Source of the DNA: Hephaestia sp. MAHUQ-44 | Lineage (GTDB): Bacteria; Pseudomonadota; Alphaproteobacteria; Sphingomonadales; Sphingomonadaceae | DNA length: 64,000 bases | Direction: 5' to 3' | Assembly: GCF_023806085.1 (NCBI RefSeq) | Contig: NZ_JAMSLX010000013.1 | Coordinates: 1-64,000, forward strand | Part shown: positions 22,827 to 30,696 of the stretch, piece by piece | Layout: each line of letters starts with the position of its first letter | How positions within the stretch are numbered: position 1 is the first letter of the stretch | Made by a program: the position numbers and the translations under genes | Notes under the pieces: generated by a model | Seen by the model: the letters and a program-made list of their open reading frames with translations, nothing else | Told to the model about the DNA's origin: nothing | Databases searched by the model: none

Positions 22827-23824
22827 GGTTCGATGCCCTCATAGGCTTCGACGATCCGGCCGACGATCGGGTGACGGACGATGTCGGCGGCGGTGAAGCG
22901 GACCATCGCGATGCTTTCGATCCCCTCGAGTCGGGCGGTGGCATCGGCGAGGCCCGATGCCGCGACACCGCCGGGCAGATCGACCTGACGCGGATCGCCG
23001 CAGATCACCATCCGGCTGTTCTGGCCGAAGCGGGTGAGAAACATCTTCATCTGCCCCGGCGTGGTATTCTGTGCTTCGTCGAGGATGACGAAGGCATCGG
23101 CCAGCGTGCGGCCGCGCATGAAGGCGATCGGCGCGATCTCGATCTCGCCCGATGCGATGCGGCGCTCGACCTGTTCGGGCGGCATGCAATCGTAGAGCGC
23201 GTCGTAGAGCGGGCGCAGATAGGGATCGACCTTTTCCTTCATGTCGCCGGGCAGGAAGCCGAGCCGTTCTCCAGCCTCGACCGCGGGGCGCGAGAGGATC
23301 AACCGCTGGACGCTGCCGGTCATCAACTGCGCCACCGCCTGCGCGACCGCGAGATAGGTCTTGCCCGTGCCCGCGGGGCCGAGCGCGAAGATCATGTCGT
23401 TGGCGACGAGCTCGTGCATGTAGCGCGCCTGCATCGGCGTGCGCGGGACGATCGTCTTCTTGCGCGTGCGGATCATGATCGATGGCGCGCGATCGCCCGC
23501 TTCGGCACGGACGATGCCGTCGAGTTCGGGTTCGGACGCCATCGCGATCGACGCGTCGACGAGCCCGATATCAATCTCTTCGCCGCGCTGGATGCGCTTG
23601 TAGAGGTCGCTCAGCACATCGCGCGCCAAGGCGACATTCTCGGCCGCGCCTTCGAGGCCGATGCGGTTGCCGCGCGCGGTAATATAGACCCCGAGCCGAT
23701 TTTCGAGCGCGACGAGATTCTGGTCATATTGGCCGAAGAGCACGCTGAGCAGTTGCGGCTTGTCGAACGCCAGTTCGAGGCGGGAGCGATCGCCCGGCTG
23801 GGCGGGGACAGGCTTACGACTCAT
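22823..23824 (-). CDS. PhoH family ATPase (PhoL/YbeZ)
   Basis: 333 residues: an N-terminal KH-like segment, then a P-loop ATPase with Walker A GPAGTGKT (149-156) and a Walker B region in VILDEAQNTTPGQMKMFLTR. Neighbour ybeY identifies it as the YbeZ/PhoL branch, thought to work with YbeY on RNA. The ATG at 23824 follows GAAAGGA. Its upstream side is the 658-bp hairpin-rich gap, so a long leader is possible. Confidence 0.93.
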   Translation of the reverse strand: MSRKPVPAQPGDRSRLELAFDKPQLLSVLFGQYDQNLVALENRLGVYITARGNRIGLEGAAENVALARDVLSDLYKRIQRGEEIDIGLVDASIAMASEPELDGIVRAEAGDRAPSIMIRTRKKTIVPRTPMQARYMHELVANDMIFALGPAGTGKTYLAVAQAVAQLMTGSVQRLILSRPAVEAGERLGFLPGDMKEKVDPYLRPLYDALYDCMPPEQVERRIASGEIEIAPIAFMRGRTLADAFVILDEAQNTTPGQMKMFLTRFGQNSRMVICGDPRQVDLPGGVAASGLADATARLEGIESIAMVRFTAADIVRHPIVGRIVEAYEGIEP

Positions 23825-23839
23825 GCGGTCCTTTCAAGG

Positions 23840-24385
23840 CCGAAGTTGACAAAGTTGACGCGCTGGAGGGGGTATAGCACCGCCGCCGAACGGCTGCGAC
23901 GGAAGCGGGTTCCGTTAGGACAGGGGAAGGGAATGACGAGACTCATCCGAAGCCGAGTGTGGCAGAGCGCGCGCGTGTAGGACAGGGGGTATGTATGTGA
24001 TCGGGTCACGCTTTGGGTCGAAGCGTGGCGCGGGTGTCGCGGCAAGACCCGATCGATAACGGTGGATGGGTATGCGAGACGTCTGGGGTTCGCCCCGGCA
24101 AACCCATCCACCGGAAACACAACTCAAAGGGGGAGCCTTAGGGCTCTCTGAGGCGACCCTTCTCAGAGGCGTGTCTCTGCGCCTGACCTAAGCATTTGAC
24201 TATTCCCGTCAAGTCCGGGCGAGACGAGTTGATACCGCGACGCAATTGAGCGCATACCCGCCACGCCCCACCGTACCGCTTCAAGGAAATCCGCGAAGTC
24301 GCTGATTAACAATTTCATTTTTCATATTGGCTGACAGCGCTGTCGGTGATCGATTCGTCGAGCGCGGCGATCGATTTTTTTTATT
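23840..24385 (+). ncRNA. Candidate structured RNA locus with tandem hairpins, family not recognised
   Basis: The 658-bp gap between miaB and phoH has no convincing protein gene but is dense in secondary structure. Hairpin 1 is ACGGAA (23899)/TTCCGT (23910). Hairpin A is a perfect 9-bp stem GATCGGGTC (23999-24007)/GACCCGATC (24046-24054) holding two inner hairpins. Hairpin B is a perfect 11-bp stem GGTGGATGGGT (24061-24071)/ACCCATCCACC (24102-24112) holding GGGG-TTCG-CCCC. In both A and B a GCAA follows the inner hairpin, just before the closing strand. TAGGACAGGGG occurs twice (23916, 23978). TTGACA at 23846 and TATAGC at 23873 could be promoter elements, and T8 at 24374 follows a weak stem. 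The strand is inferred and could be the other one (phoH leader). Confidence 0.5.
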
Positions 24386-24430
24386 GTTGTGGCGCAAACG
24401 GAGATGCCGGCGGGCCGACCATGCCGAATC

Positions 24431-24485
24431 GGAGAAAGGGCGCGCCGCCGCCTGATCGTCGCGCCCTTCAGCGCGGCGACGATCA
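24431..24485 (-). terminator. Strong inverted repeat at the end of miaB
   Basis: A long stem formed by CGCCTGATCGTCGC (24449-24462) and GCGACGATCAGGC (24475-24487) spans the miaB stop. On the miaB strand an alternative AAGGGCGCG/CGCGCCCTT stem is followed by a pyrimidine-rich TTTCTCC. The U-tract is weak, so termination may be partial. Confidence 0.55.
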
Positions 24486-25790
24486 GGCAGCGGCGTGGCG
24501 CCGCGCGATGCCGCCGAGCGAATTGGGGCCGGCGCTGTCGAGCGTGACCTCGATCATGTCGCCGATCGCGGCGTCGGTGAGGAGATGCACCGATTGCAGC
24601 CAGGGCGATTTGCCGAGCATCTGGCCCGGCAATTTGCCTTTGCGTTCGATCAGGATCGGGCAGTGGCGCCCGAGGGTTGCCTGGTTGAACGCGAGTTGAT
24701 CGCGGTTGACCGCGGCCTGAAGCGCCTGAAGGCGCTCGTCCATGATCTCCGGCGCGATCTGACCGGCCATATCGGCGGCGGGGGTGCCGGGCCGGGGCGA
24801 ATATTTGAAGCTGAAGGCCTGCGCATAGCCGACCTCGCCGATCAGGCGCAGCGTGTCGTCGAAATCGGCGTCGGTTTCGCCGGGGAAGCCGACGATGAAA
24901 TCGCCCGACAGCGCGATATCGGGGCGCGCGGCGCGCACCCTGTCGAGCACGCGCAGGTACGAATCGCGGCTGTGGCTGCGGTTCATCGCCTTGAGGATAC
25001 GAGAACTGCCCGATTGCACCGGCAGATGGAGAAAGGGCATCAGCTTTTCGACGTCGCGGTGTGCGTCGATCAACCCCTGCGTCATGTCGTTGGGGTGGCT
25101 GGTGGTGTAACGGATGCGGTGCAGCCCCGCGATCCGATCGAGCGTGCGGATCAGATGATCGAGCCCGCGCCCGTCCTCGTCGGTCCACGCGTTGACGTTC
25201 TGCCCGAGCAGCGTGATTTCCTTCGCGCCCGCATCGACCAGCGCCTTCGCCTCGTCGACGATCGCGGCGAAGGCGCGCGATACCTCGGCGCCGCGGGTGT
25301 AGGGCACCACGCAATAGGTGCAGAATTTGTCGCAGCCTTCCTGCACCGTCAGGAACGCGCTGGGGCCGACCTTGCGCCGCGCGGGGAGCGCGCCGAATTT
25401 GGTCGCGACGGGCATGTCGGTATCGAGCGCGGGGCGGCCCGCGGCGGCCTCTGCCACGAGCCGGGGCAAATTATGATACGCCTGCGGGCCGACGACCACA
25501 TCGACCGGCGCGCGCGCGAAAATCTCCTCGCCTTCGGCCTGCGCGACGCAGCCCGCGACCGCGATCATCGGATCGCCGTGCTTCCTGAGGCGGCCGATAT
25601 CCGAATAGACCTTTTCGGTGGCGCGTTCGCGGATGTGGCAGGTGTTGAGCACGACGAGATCGGCCTCGGCGGCGTCGGCCGGCGTCATGCCCTGAGCCGT
25701 CATCAATTCGGCCATCCGTTCGCCGTCATAGACGTTCATCTGGCAGCCGAACGACTTGACGGCGAAGGTCTTTGGGGCGGGCTTTGACAT
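24483..25790 (-). CDS. miaB: tRNA-2-methylthio-N6-dimethylallyladenosine synthase
   Basis: 435 residues. The N-terminal cluster domain has Cys16, Cys51 and Cys81; the radical-SAM motif CDKFCTYC has Cys153, Cys157 and Cys160; a C-terminal TRAM domain closes the protein. It methylthiolates i6A37 of tRNAs reading UNN codons. The length and all six cluster cysteines are normal. In many Proteobacteria miaB leads into phoH-ybeY-corC; here that linkage is interrupted by the structured gap downstream. Confidence 0.96.
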   Translation of the reverse strand: MSKPAPKTFAVKSFGCQMNVYDGERMAELMTAQGMTPADAAEADLVVLNTCHIRERATEKVYSDIGRLRKHGDPMIAVAGCVAQAEGEEIFARAPVDVVVGPQAYHNLPRLVAEAAAGRPALDTDMPVATKFGALPARRKVGPSAFLTVQEGCDKFCTYCVVPYTRGAEVSRAFAAIVDEAKALVDAGAKEITLLGQNVNAWTDEDGRGLDHLIRTLDRIAGLHRIRYTTSHPNDMTQGLIDAHRDVEKLMPFLHLPVQSGSSRILKAMNRSHSRDSYLRVLDRVRAARPDIALSGDFIVGFPGETDADFDDTLRLIGEVGYAQAFSFKYSPRPGTPAADMAGQIAPEIMDERLQALQAAVNRDQLAFNQATLGRHCPILIERKGKLPGQMLGKSPWLQSVHLLTDAAIGDMIEVTLDSAGPNSLGGIARRHAAA

Positions 25791-25846
25791 GGGGGCGGCC
25801 TATACGCGCGTGTGGGCGCGGGGGCTAGGGTGGCGGTTAATTGTGG

Positions 25847-26593
25847 CTAGCCGCCGCTTGCGGGAAGCTCCATCGCTTCGACGATCCGGCGGCGCGCTTC
25901 GGCGGCGATGCCCTTGCGGTTGGTGTGATCGGCGGGGTCGAACGGGGTCAGATAGGTGACTCGCCCCTCGAAGCTGCCGCGGCGCGCGAGGATCTTGAGC
26001 GCGTTGGCGAGGCCGGGCTCGTCGCCCAGCCACGCAATGTCGTCACCCGCCGCGCCGTAATCGAGCAGCACGGGTTGCACCATTACCCTCGGCGGGGGCG
26101 GTTCGAGCACCGCGAGCAGCGCGCCTTTGAAGGGGAGCACCTCGTCGGGGCCGCTCGTCGTCCCTTCGGGGAACAGCGCGACCGGCCATGAGTGCGCGAG
26201 CGCATCGCGCAACTCGGCGACCTGGGCGGCGATCCCCATCCGGTCGGCACGCGCGACGAAGATCGTGTGGTTGAGCGTGCACAGCCAGCCGATGAGCGGC
26301 ACTTGCTGCAGCTCCGCCTTGGCGACGAAGGCGGTGCCGGTGCCGCCGGCGAGCACGAGGATGTCGAGCCAGCTCGTATGGTTGGCGAGGAAGATGACGT
26401 CGCGCTTGATCGGTCGGCCGATATCGCGTCGCCGCGCCCCGCAGATGTGTCCGGCACTGCCGAGAAACCAGCGCGGCCAGCGCGAGGGCAGGCGAAACAG
26501 CCGCCACAGGCCATGCCCGGCAAGACAGACGACGAGAGCGAGGACGAGCCCCGCGACCCTGAGGCCGATCCGTAGCCGGCCGGCGAGGTTAAT
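25847..26593 (-). CDS. plsC: 1-acyl-sn-glycerol-3-phosphate acyltransferase, no canonical start codon
   Basis: The PlsC fold is clear: an N-terminal membrane helix, NHTSWLD (the H-x4-D catalytic pair), ALFPEGTTSG (phosphate-binding block) and a late VQPVLLDYG. It acylates lysophosphatidic acid. The first ATG/GTG/TTG in frame (GTG, 26356) lies after the catalytic His-Asp, so it cannot be the real start. The family-like N terminus can be read back to an ATT at 26591-26593 that overlaps the fur stop (ATTAA). No start codon of the usual kind occurs between the upstream in-frame stop near 26732 and 26356. The start position is therefore uncertain. Confidence 0.85.
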   Translation of the reverse strand: MNLAGRLRIGLRVAGLVLALVVCLAGHGLWRLFRLPSRWPRWFLGSAGHICGARRRDIGRPIKRDVIFLANHTSWLDILVLAGGTGTAFVAKAELQQVPLIGWLCTLNHTIFVARADRMGIAAQVAELRDALAHSWPVALFPEGTTSGPDEVLPFKGALLAVLEPPPPRVMVQPVLLDYGAAGDDIAWLGDEPGLANALKILARRGSFEGRVTYLTPFDPADHTNRKGIAAEARRRIVEAMELPASGG

Positions 26594-27011
26594 TTTTGCG
26601 GTCGAGCGCGACGCCGTAAAGCTCCATGCGGTGATCGACGAGGCGGAAGCCCAGCCGTTCGGCGATCTGCTTCTGGAGCTGCTCGAGCTCGGGGTCGACG
26701 AATTCGAGGACCTTGCCGGTCTCGACGTCGATCAGATGATCGTGATGCGATTCGGGCGCAGGTTCGTAGCGCGAGCGGCCGTCGCCGAAATCGTGGCGAT
26801 CGAGGATGCCGGCCTCTTCGAACAGCCGCACCGTGCGATAGACGGTCGCGATCGAAATCCCCGGATCGATCGCCGCGGCGCGTTCATACACCTTTTCGAC
26901 ATCGGGATGGTCGTCGGCGTCAGAGAGCACGCGCGCGATGACGCGGCGCTGCTCGGTGATACGGAGGCCCTTCTCGTTGCAGAGGGCTTCAAGGTCGATC
27001 CTGCGAGGCAT
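26589..27011 (-). CDS. fur: Fur family iron/manganese-type regulator
   Basis: 140 residues. An N-terminal winged helix (RITEQRRVIARVLSDADDHPDVEKVYERA) is followed by a dimerisation domain with HHDH (regulatory metal site). The CxxC zinc pair of many Fur proteins is absent, as is common in alphaproteobacterial Fur/Mur. It represses iron or manganese genes with the metal as co-repressor. Its stop overlaps the putative ATT start of plsC. No Fur-box-like palindrome is evident in the 170-bp upstream gap. Confidence 0.9.
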   Translation of the reverse strand: MPRRIDLEALCNEKGLRITEQRRVIARVLSDADDHPDVEKVYERAAAIDPGISIATVYRTVRLFEEAGILDRHDFGDGRSRYEPAPESHHDHLIDVETGKVLEFVDPELEQLQKQIAERLGFRLVDHRMELYGVALDRKN

Positions 27012-27102
27012 AGCCCCGATGTAGTGCCATATCGCGCGGGGGCCAAGACCCAGACACGCCCGATAACGCTATTAAGCGCGTTCTTCTTGCCAATTGACGG
27101 TA

Positions 27103-27169
27103 CCAGCCCACATTCGCACGTATCGCGGCTCCGAAAATCCGGAGCCGCTTGGGGCGGGGCGTGGGCTGG
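27103..27169. repeat. Nested palindrome between fur and mucR
   Basis: The outer stem CCAGCCCAC (27103-27111) pairs with GTGGGCTGG (27161-27169), and the inner stem GCGGCTCCG (27125-27133) pairs with CGGAGCCGC (27140-27148) over loop AAAATC. Both stems are perfect. It lies 12 bp downstream of the mucR stop and upstream of fur. There is no U-run on either strand, so it may be an mRNA-end stabiliser or repeat rather than a terminator. Confidence 0.6.
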
Positions 27170-27180
27170 CGCCGTGAAAA

Positions 27181-27603
27181 TCAGCGCGTCTTGCGCCGCT
27201 TCGTCTTGGTGCCGAGGCCGATTTTCTTCGCGAGCGCGCGGCGCTGCTCCGCATAGCTCGGCGCGACCATCGGATAATCTGCGGGCAGATTCCACTTCTG
27301 GCGATACTGGTCGGGCGTCATCTGATAATGCGTCATCAGGTGGCGCTTGAGCATCTTGAGCTTTTTGCCGTCTTCAAGACAGACGATGAAATCGGGCTTC
27401 ACCGAAGAACGGATCGAAACGGCAGGTTCCTGCTTCACCACGGGCTCTTCGGCAGGTTTGCCAAGCGCCGAGAGCGCCCCGTGGACGTTTTGAATGATCA
27501 GTGGAAGGTCGGAAACCGCGACGCTGTTGTTGCTGACGTGAGCGGCAACAATATCCGCGGTCAGCGTTATCAGTGTTTCTTCCATTTCGTTAACGGTATC
27601 CAT
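27181..27603 (-). CDS. mucR: MucR/Ros family regulator
   Basis: 140 residues from ATG at 27603, which has AAAGGA seven bases upstream; an in-frame start 16 codons earlier lacks one. The C-terminal Ros/MucR zinc-finger region reads CLEDGKKLKMLKRHLMTH, so the second metal Cys is replaced by Asp, giving C-x2-D-x9-H-x3-H. The basic tail KTKRRKTR follows. MucR proteins are H-NS-like pleiotropic repressors of AT-rich promoters, exopolysaccharide and motility genes in alphaproteobacteria. A TTGCAC-N17-GATAGA pair upstream may be its promoter. Confidence 0.9.
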   Translation of the reverse strand: MDTVNEMEETLITLTADIVAAHVSNNSVAVSDLPLIIQNVHGALSALGKPAEEPVVKQEPAVSIRSSVKPDFIVCLEDGKKLKMLKRHLMTHYQMTPDQYRQKWNLPADYPMVAPSYAEQRRALAKKIGLGTKTKRRKTR

Positions 27604-27711
27604 TTCGTTCCTTTCAACCCGTATTGCGGCCGTCAAGGGGAACAGGCGCATGGGGCTCTATCGAGCGAACCCGCGCTCAGTGCAAGCGAAGTTTCGTCCT
27701 GAAATACCGAG

Positions 27712-28188
27712 TCAGCGCAGCATTCGCATAAACGTATGAGCGTCGAACAACTTGCCATTGTTACCACGGTAATAATCACGGCGTTCACCGATCTTCACGA
27801 ATCCAGCTTGCTGATAGAGCGCGATCGCCCCGTTGTTTGACCGGACTTCGAGATGAATTTTGGCAATATGTTTTGCTTCACCATCGGCGATCGCCGCGCG
27901 AAGCAGCGCGCGGCCAATCCCGCGCCGCCGCCGCGCGGGATCGACCGCGAGCAGCAATAGCTCCGCTTCGTCCATGATCGTGCGGGTGATCGCAAAACCT
28001 GCGGGCCGGCCGTCGAGTTCGGCGATCGTCAGCGCGACGCCGGGCATCGCCATCACCCCCGCGCACTGGCTGCGCGTCCACGCCTCGCCATAGCGCGGGT
28101 CGAATGCCGCCTGCATGATCGGCTCGACGATCGCGAGATCGTCGATGCCGCCGCCGCGGAGCGTGACCTGAGTGAAGGTCGTGCTCAT
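27712..28188 (-). CDS. rimI: [Ribosomal protein bS18]-alanine N-acetyltransferase-like GNAT
   Basis: 158 residues of GNAT fold. The acetyl-CoA loop is ARRRGIGRALL, preceded by AELLLLAVDP and followed by IHLEVRSNNGAIALYQQAGF, which is the RimI pattern. It overlaps the end of tsaB by four bases (ATGA), the standard tsaB-rimI pair. Its partner in relatives is the t6A system. The substrate could be bS18 or other N termini. Confidence 0.9.
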   Translation of the reverse strand: MSTTFTQVTLRGGGIDDLAIVEPIMQAAFDPRYGEAWTRSQCAGVMAMPGVALTIAELDGRPAGFAITRTIMDEAELLLLAVDPARRRRGIGRALLRAAIADGEAKHIAKIHLEVRSNNGAIALYQQAGFVKIGERRDYYRGNNGKLFDAHTFMRMLR

Positions 28189-28802
28189 GCGCGCGGCGAT
28201 TGCGGTACCGCGTCGGGAGGGCGGCCGTAGATCGGGGTCGGCGGCAGCGCGCGCAATTCTGGCGGCAGCAGCATCGCGTCGGCGGCGCGGGGCAGGGCGG
28301 GGCGGGCATCGGCGAGATCGCCCAGCCAGGCCGTGCCGCTGCCGATCGCGCGGCGCCCGTCGAGCAGCGCCCGCGCCGCCGCCGGGGCGCGCGACGACAG
28401 GGCCGTATCGGCGGCAAGCGGGCGCGAGAAGGACTGCATGAAGACCTCGCCATGCCCGCCCTCGAGCACGACCGCAAGCCGATCGAGCACGGGATCGCGC
28501 GCAAATTCGGTGGCTGCGAGGAGCGTGGTCGAGGCATAGCCCGCCACTGGCACCCCCCAGCCGATCGCGAGCCCGCGCGCCGCAGCGATGCCGACCCGCG
28601 TACCGGTGAAGCTCCCCGGCCCGACATCGACCAGGATGGCGGCGGCGCGTCCGCCGCCGGGCAGGTCGGCGATCATTGGCAGCAATCGTTCGGCATGACC
28701 GCGCCCGACGATCTCGTGGCGCTCGGCAACGGCGCGGCCGTCGTCGATCAGCGCAACCGAGCAGGCCGCGGTGGCAGTATCGATGACGAGGGTGAGGACC
28801 AT
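28185..28802 (-). CDS. tsaB: tRNA threonylcarbamoyladenosine biosynthesis protein TsaB
   Basis: 205 residues from ATG at 28802. Actin-like ATPase fold: LVIDTATAACSVALID at the N terminus and the conserved VDVGPGSFTGTRVGIAAARGLA block. It forms the TsaBD(E) complex for t6A37 modification. An ATG nine bases upstream is an alternative start, but that codon lies in the flanking palindrome. The frame extends further upstream through the repeat and the next gene, without meaning. Confidence 0.94.
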   Translation of the reverse strand: MVLTLVIDTATAACSVALIDDGRAVAERHEIVGRGHAERLLPMIADLPGGGRAAAILVDVGPGSFTGTRVGIAAARGLAIGWGVPVAGYASTTLLAATEFARDPVLDRLAVVLEGGHGEVFMQSFSRPLAADTALSSRAPAAARALLDGRRAIGSGTAWLGDLADARPALPRAADAMLLPPELRALPPTPIYGRPPDAVPQSPRA

Positions 28803-28805
28803 GAT

Positions 28806-28876
28806 CGTCATGCCAGCGAAGGCTGGCATCTCCAGTTGTCGAAAGACTCCAGCCTTCGCTGGAGTGGCGGATTGCG
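28806..28876. repeat. Paired extragenic palindrome (CCAGCGAAGGCTGG / CCAGCCTTCGCTGG)
   Basis: CATGCCAGCGAAGGCTGGCA at the left and CCAGCCTTCGCTGGAGTGGC at the right each form a hairpin and are inverted relative to each other around a short spacer. They fill the gap between tsaB and the nitroreductase gene. Confidence 0.7.
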
Positions 28877-29476
28877 TCAATCGATGCGGTTGAATCGGTC
28901 GAAATCGGGCCGTGGGCTGCGGCCGAAGATCGTCGACGGATCGCCGTGGCCCAGCGTGGCGATGAAATTGGTCGTCACGTGCGGCTGATCGGCGAAAAAG
29001 GCCTTGTTCACCGCTTGCGCGTCGAACCCCGACATCGGGCCGGTATCGAGCCCGATCGCGCGCGCGGCGATCAGCAGATAGGCACCCTGAAGCGACGAAT
29101 TGCGGAAGGCGTGGTCGTGGCGCATCGCGGCTTTGTCGTCGCCCGCGAACCAGCTTCTGGCGTCGGTATGCGGGAACAGAAACGGCAGATGCTCGTGGAA
29201 ATGCGCGTCCATGCCGATCACGACCGCGGCGGGCGCTTTCCTGATCTTGTCGGGATTGGTGCCGGTCGCACAATCGGCGAGCTTGTCTTTCGCCGCCTGC
29301 GACAGCAACCACACGAACCGCGCGGGCTGCTGGTTGGCGGAGGTCGGGCCCATCTTGAGCAGATCGTAAATCTGCCGGATCTGCGCCTCGGTCACCGGCG
29401 CGTCGGTATAGCCGTTATAGGTGCGCGCGGTACGGAAAATCGTATCGAGCGCGGAATCGGAAAGCGTCTCGCCCAT
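28877..29476 (-). CDS. Malonic semialdehyde reductase-type nitroreductase
   Basis: 199 residues of nitroreductase fold. FRTARTYNGYTDAPVTEAQIRQIYDL and GPTSANQQPARFVWL are characteristic of the RutE/HadB group, FMN-dependent reductases that reduce malonic semialdehyde to 3-hydroxypropionate in pyrimidine breakdown. No other rut gene is nearby, so the physiological substrate is uncertain. It is separated from tsaB by a paired palindrome and from nfuA by 34 bp. Confidence 0.87.
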   Translation of the reverse strand: MGETLSDSALDTIFRTARTYNGYTDAPVTEAQIRQIYDLLKMGPTSANQQPARFVWLLSQAAKDKLADCATGTNPDKIRKAPAAVVIGMDAHFHEHLPFLFPHTDARSWFAGDDKAAMRHDHAFRNSSLQGAYLLIAARAIGLDTGPMSGFDAQAVNKAFFADQPHVTTNFIATLGHGDPSTIFGRSPRPDFDRFNRID

Positions 29477-29510
29477 CGTCAGGTCTCTGTCGTGATTGGC
29501 AGGGAGGGGA

Positions 29511-30095
29511 TTAGATCGAGCGGACTTCGGTGACTTCGGGCACGTAATATTTGAGCAGTTGTTCGATGCCGTTCTTCAGCGTTGCCGTCGAGGACGGGCA
29601 GCCCGAACAGGCGCCTTGCATCTGGAGAAACACCTTCCCCTTGTCGAAGCCGCGATAGATGATATCGCCGCCGTCATTGGCGACCGCGGGGCGCACGCGC
29701 GTGTTGATCAATTCCCGAATCTGATCGACGATGTCGGCATCGGCGGGATCGTCGCCATAGCTGACGTCGTCGCCGGGCACGCTGATCGCGGCAGCCGAAC
29801 CCGGCTTGAACAGCGGCATATTGGCCGAAAAATGATCGAGCAGCAGCGCGAGCACATCGGGTTTGAGCTCAGGCCAGCTCACGCCTGGCGCGGCGGTGAC
29901 CGACACGAAATCCTTGCCGAAGAACACGCCCGTCACGTCGCCAAGGCCGAACAGCGCCTCGGCGAGCGGCGAGGCTTCGCTTTCTTCGGGGCTCGCGAAA
30001 TCGCGGGTGCCAGCCTCCATGACATTGCGGCCGGGGAGGAATTTCAGCGTCGCCGGATTCGGCGTGGTCTCGGTCTCGATCAGCATATATGCCAT
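29511..30095 (-). CDS. NfuA-type Fe-S cluster carrier (Nfu/NifU C-terminal)
   Basis: 194 residues: an N-terminal Nfu_N domain (ETETTPNPATLKFLPG), a linker, then a NifU-like domain with CSGC (Cys163, Cys166) that holds a 4Fe-4S cluster between two subunits. It delivers clusters to target apoproteins. The ATG at 30095 is preceded by GGAG at five bases, favouring MAYMLIETE over the downstream Met. Confidence 0.92.
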   Translation of the reverse strand: MAYMLIETETTPNPATLKFLPGRNVMEAGTRDFASPEESEASPLAEALFGLGDVTGVFFGKDFVSVTAAPGVSWPELKPDVLALLLDHFSANMPLFKPGSAAAISVPGDDVSYGDDPADADIVDQIRELINTRVRPAVANDGGDIIYRGFDKGKVFLQMQGACSGCPSSTATLKNGIEQLLKYYVPEVTEVRSI

Positions 30096-30193
30096 GTGGC
30101 TCCGGCAGCGCCGCGGATCAAGGGCGGAACCTGACCCCGGTCTCACGCGTCACCGTGCAGAGGGCTCGTAGCGAGCCCGACAGGAGGAAGATC

Positions 30194-30589
30194 ATGGCAG
30201 AGGCGAAGAAACCCGGCGCGAAGAAATCCGGTGCAACGGGCCCCCGCGCAACGGGCAGGGCGAGCGCGACCGACCCCAGCGGCATCGCGGACAAGGTGCG
30301 TGCGGCAGGCGAGAAGATGCGCGCCTCGGGCGAACGGATCGCGGGGCACGGCAACGAACTGGGCATGAAGCTGCTCGATCAGGCCGAGCAGAACACACGC
30401 GAGGCATTCGAGGCGATGCGTCGCGCCGCCAAGGCGCACGATCTGTCCGAGGTGATGCACGTCCAGGGCGAATATCTGCGCGAACAGGGCAGTCGATCGC
30501 TGGCGCAGGCGCGCGAGATAGGCGAAATGATCGCCAATTTCGGCCGCGACGCGATCAACCGGGTCGCCGGGCGCGACGACACCAAATAG
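30194..30589 (+). CDS. Phasin family protein
   Basis: 131 residues from ATG 30194 with AGGAGGAAG in front. A Lys/Ala-rich N terminus (KKPGAKKSGATG) is followed by a phasin-type amphipathic helical domain (EQNTREAFEAMRRAAKAHDLSEVMHVQGEYLREQ), the usual phasin_2 signature. Phasins coat polyhydroxyalkanoate granules. No PHA synthase is in the window; propionyl-CoA metabolism in the first 13 kb could feed PHA, but that is inference. Confidence 0.88.
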   Translation: MAEAKKPGAKKSGATGPRATGRASATDPSGIADKVRAAGEKMRASGERIAGHGNELGMKLLDQAEQNTREAFEAMRRAAKAHDLSEVMHVQGEYLREQGSRSLAQAREIGEMIANFGRDAINRVAGRDDTK

Positions 30590-30696
30590 CCCGTTTTGCT
30601 TGATTTCGCTGACCGACGGGAGAAATTTTCTCAGCTATTCCTCTGCCGATCGGGTGTGATAGCAAGATGCATCACATTGATAAGAGAGGAATTGCG

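Noticed and set aside
23991..24060. 22-codon frame starting ATG at 23991 inside hairpin A
   Set aside because: The purine-rich stretch is only a couple of bases from the ATG, and the codons coincide with perfectly paired stems, so RNA structure is the better explanation.
23840..24385. tmRNA, RNase P or 6S RNA as the identity of the structured gap
   Set aside because: No tag-peptide frame or T-arm for tmRNA, no GAGGAAAGTC/ACAGAA for RNase P, and the structure is several short hairpins rather than one long 6S-type rod.
26732..27295. 187-residue minus-strand frame overlapping fur and mucR
   Set aside because: It overlaps two well-supported genes in another frame, is low-complexity and crosses the nested palindrome.
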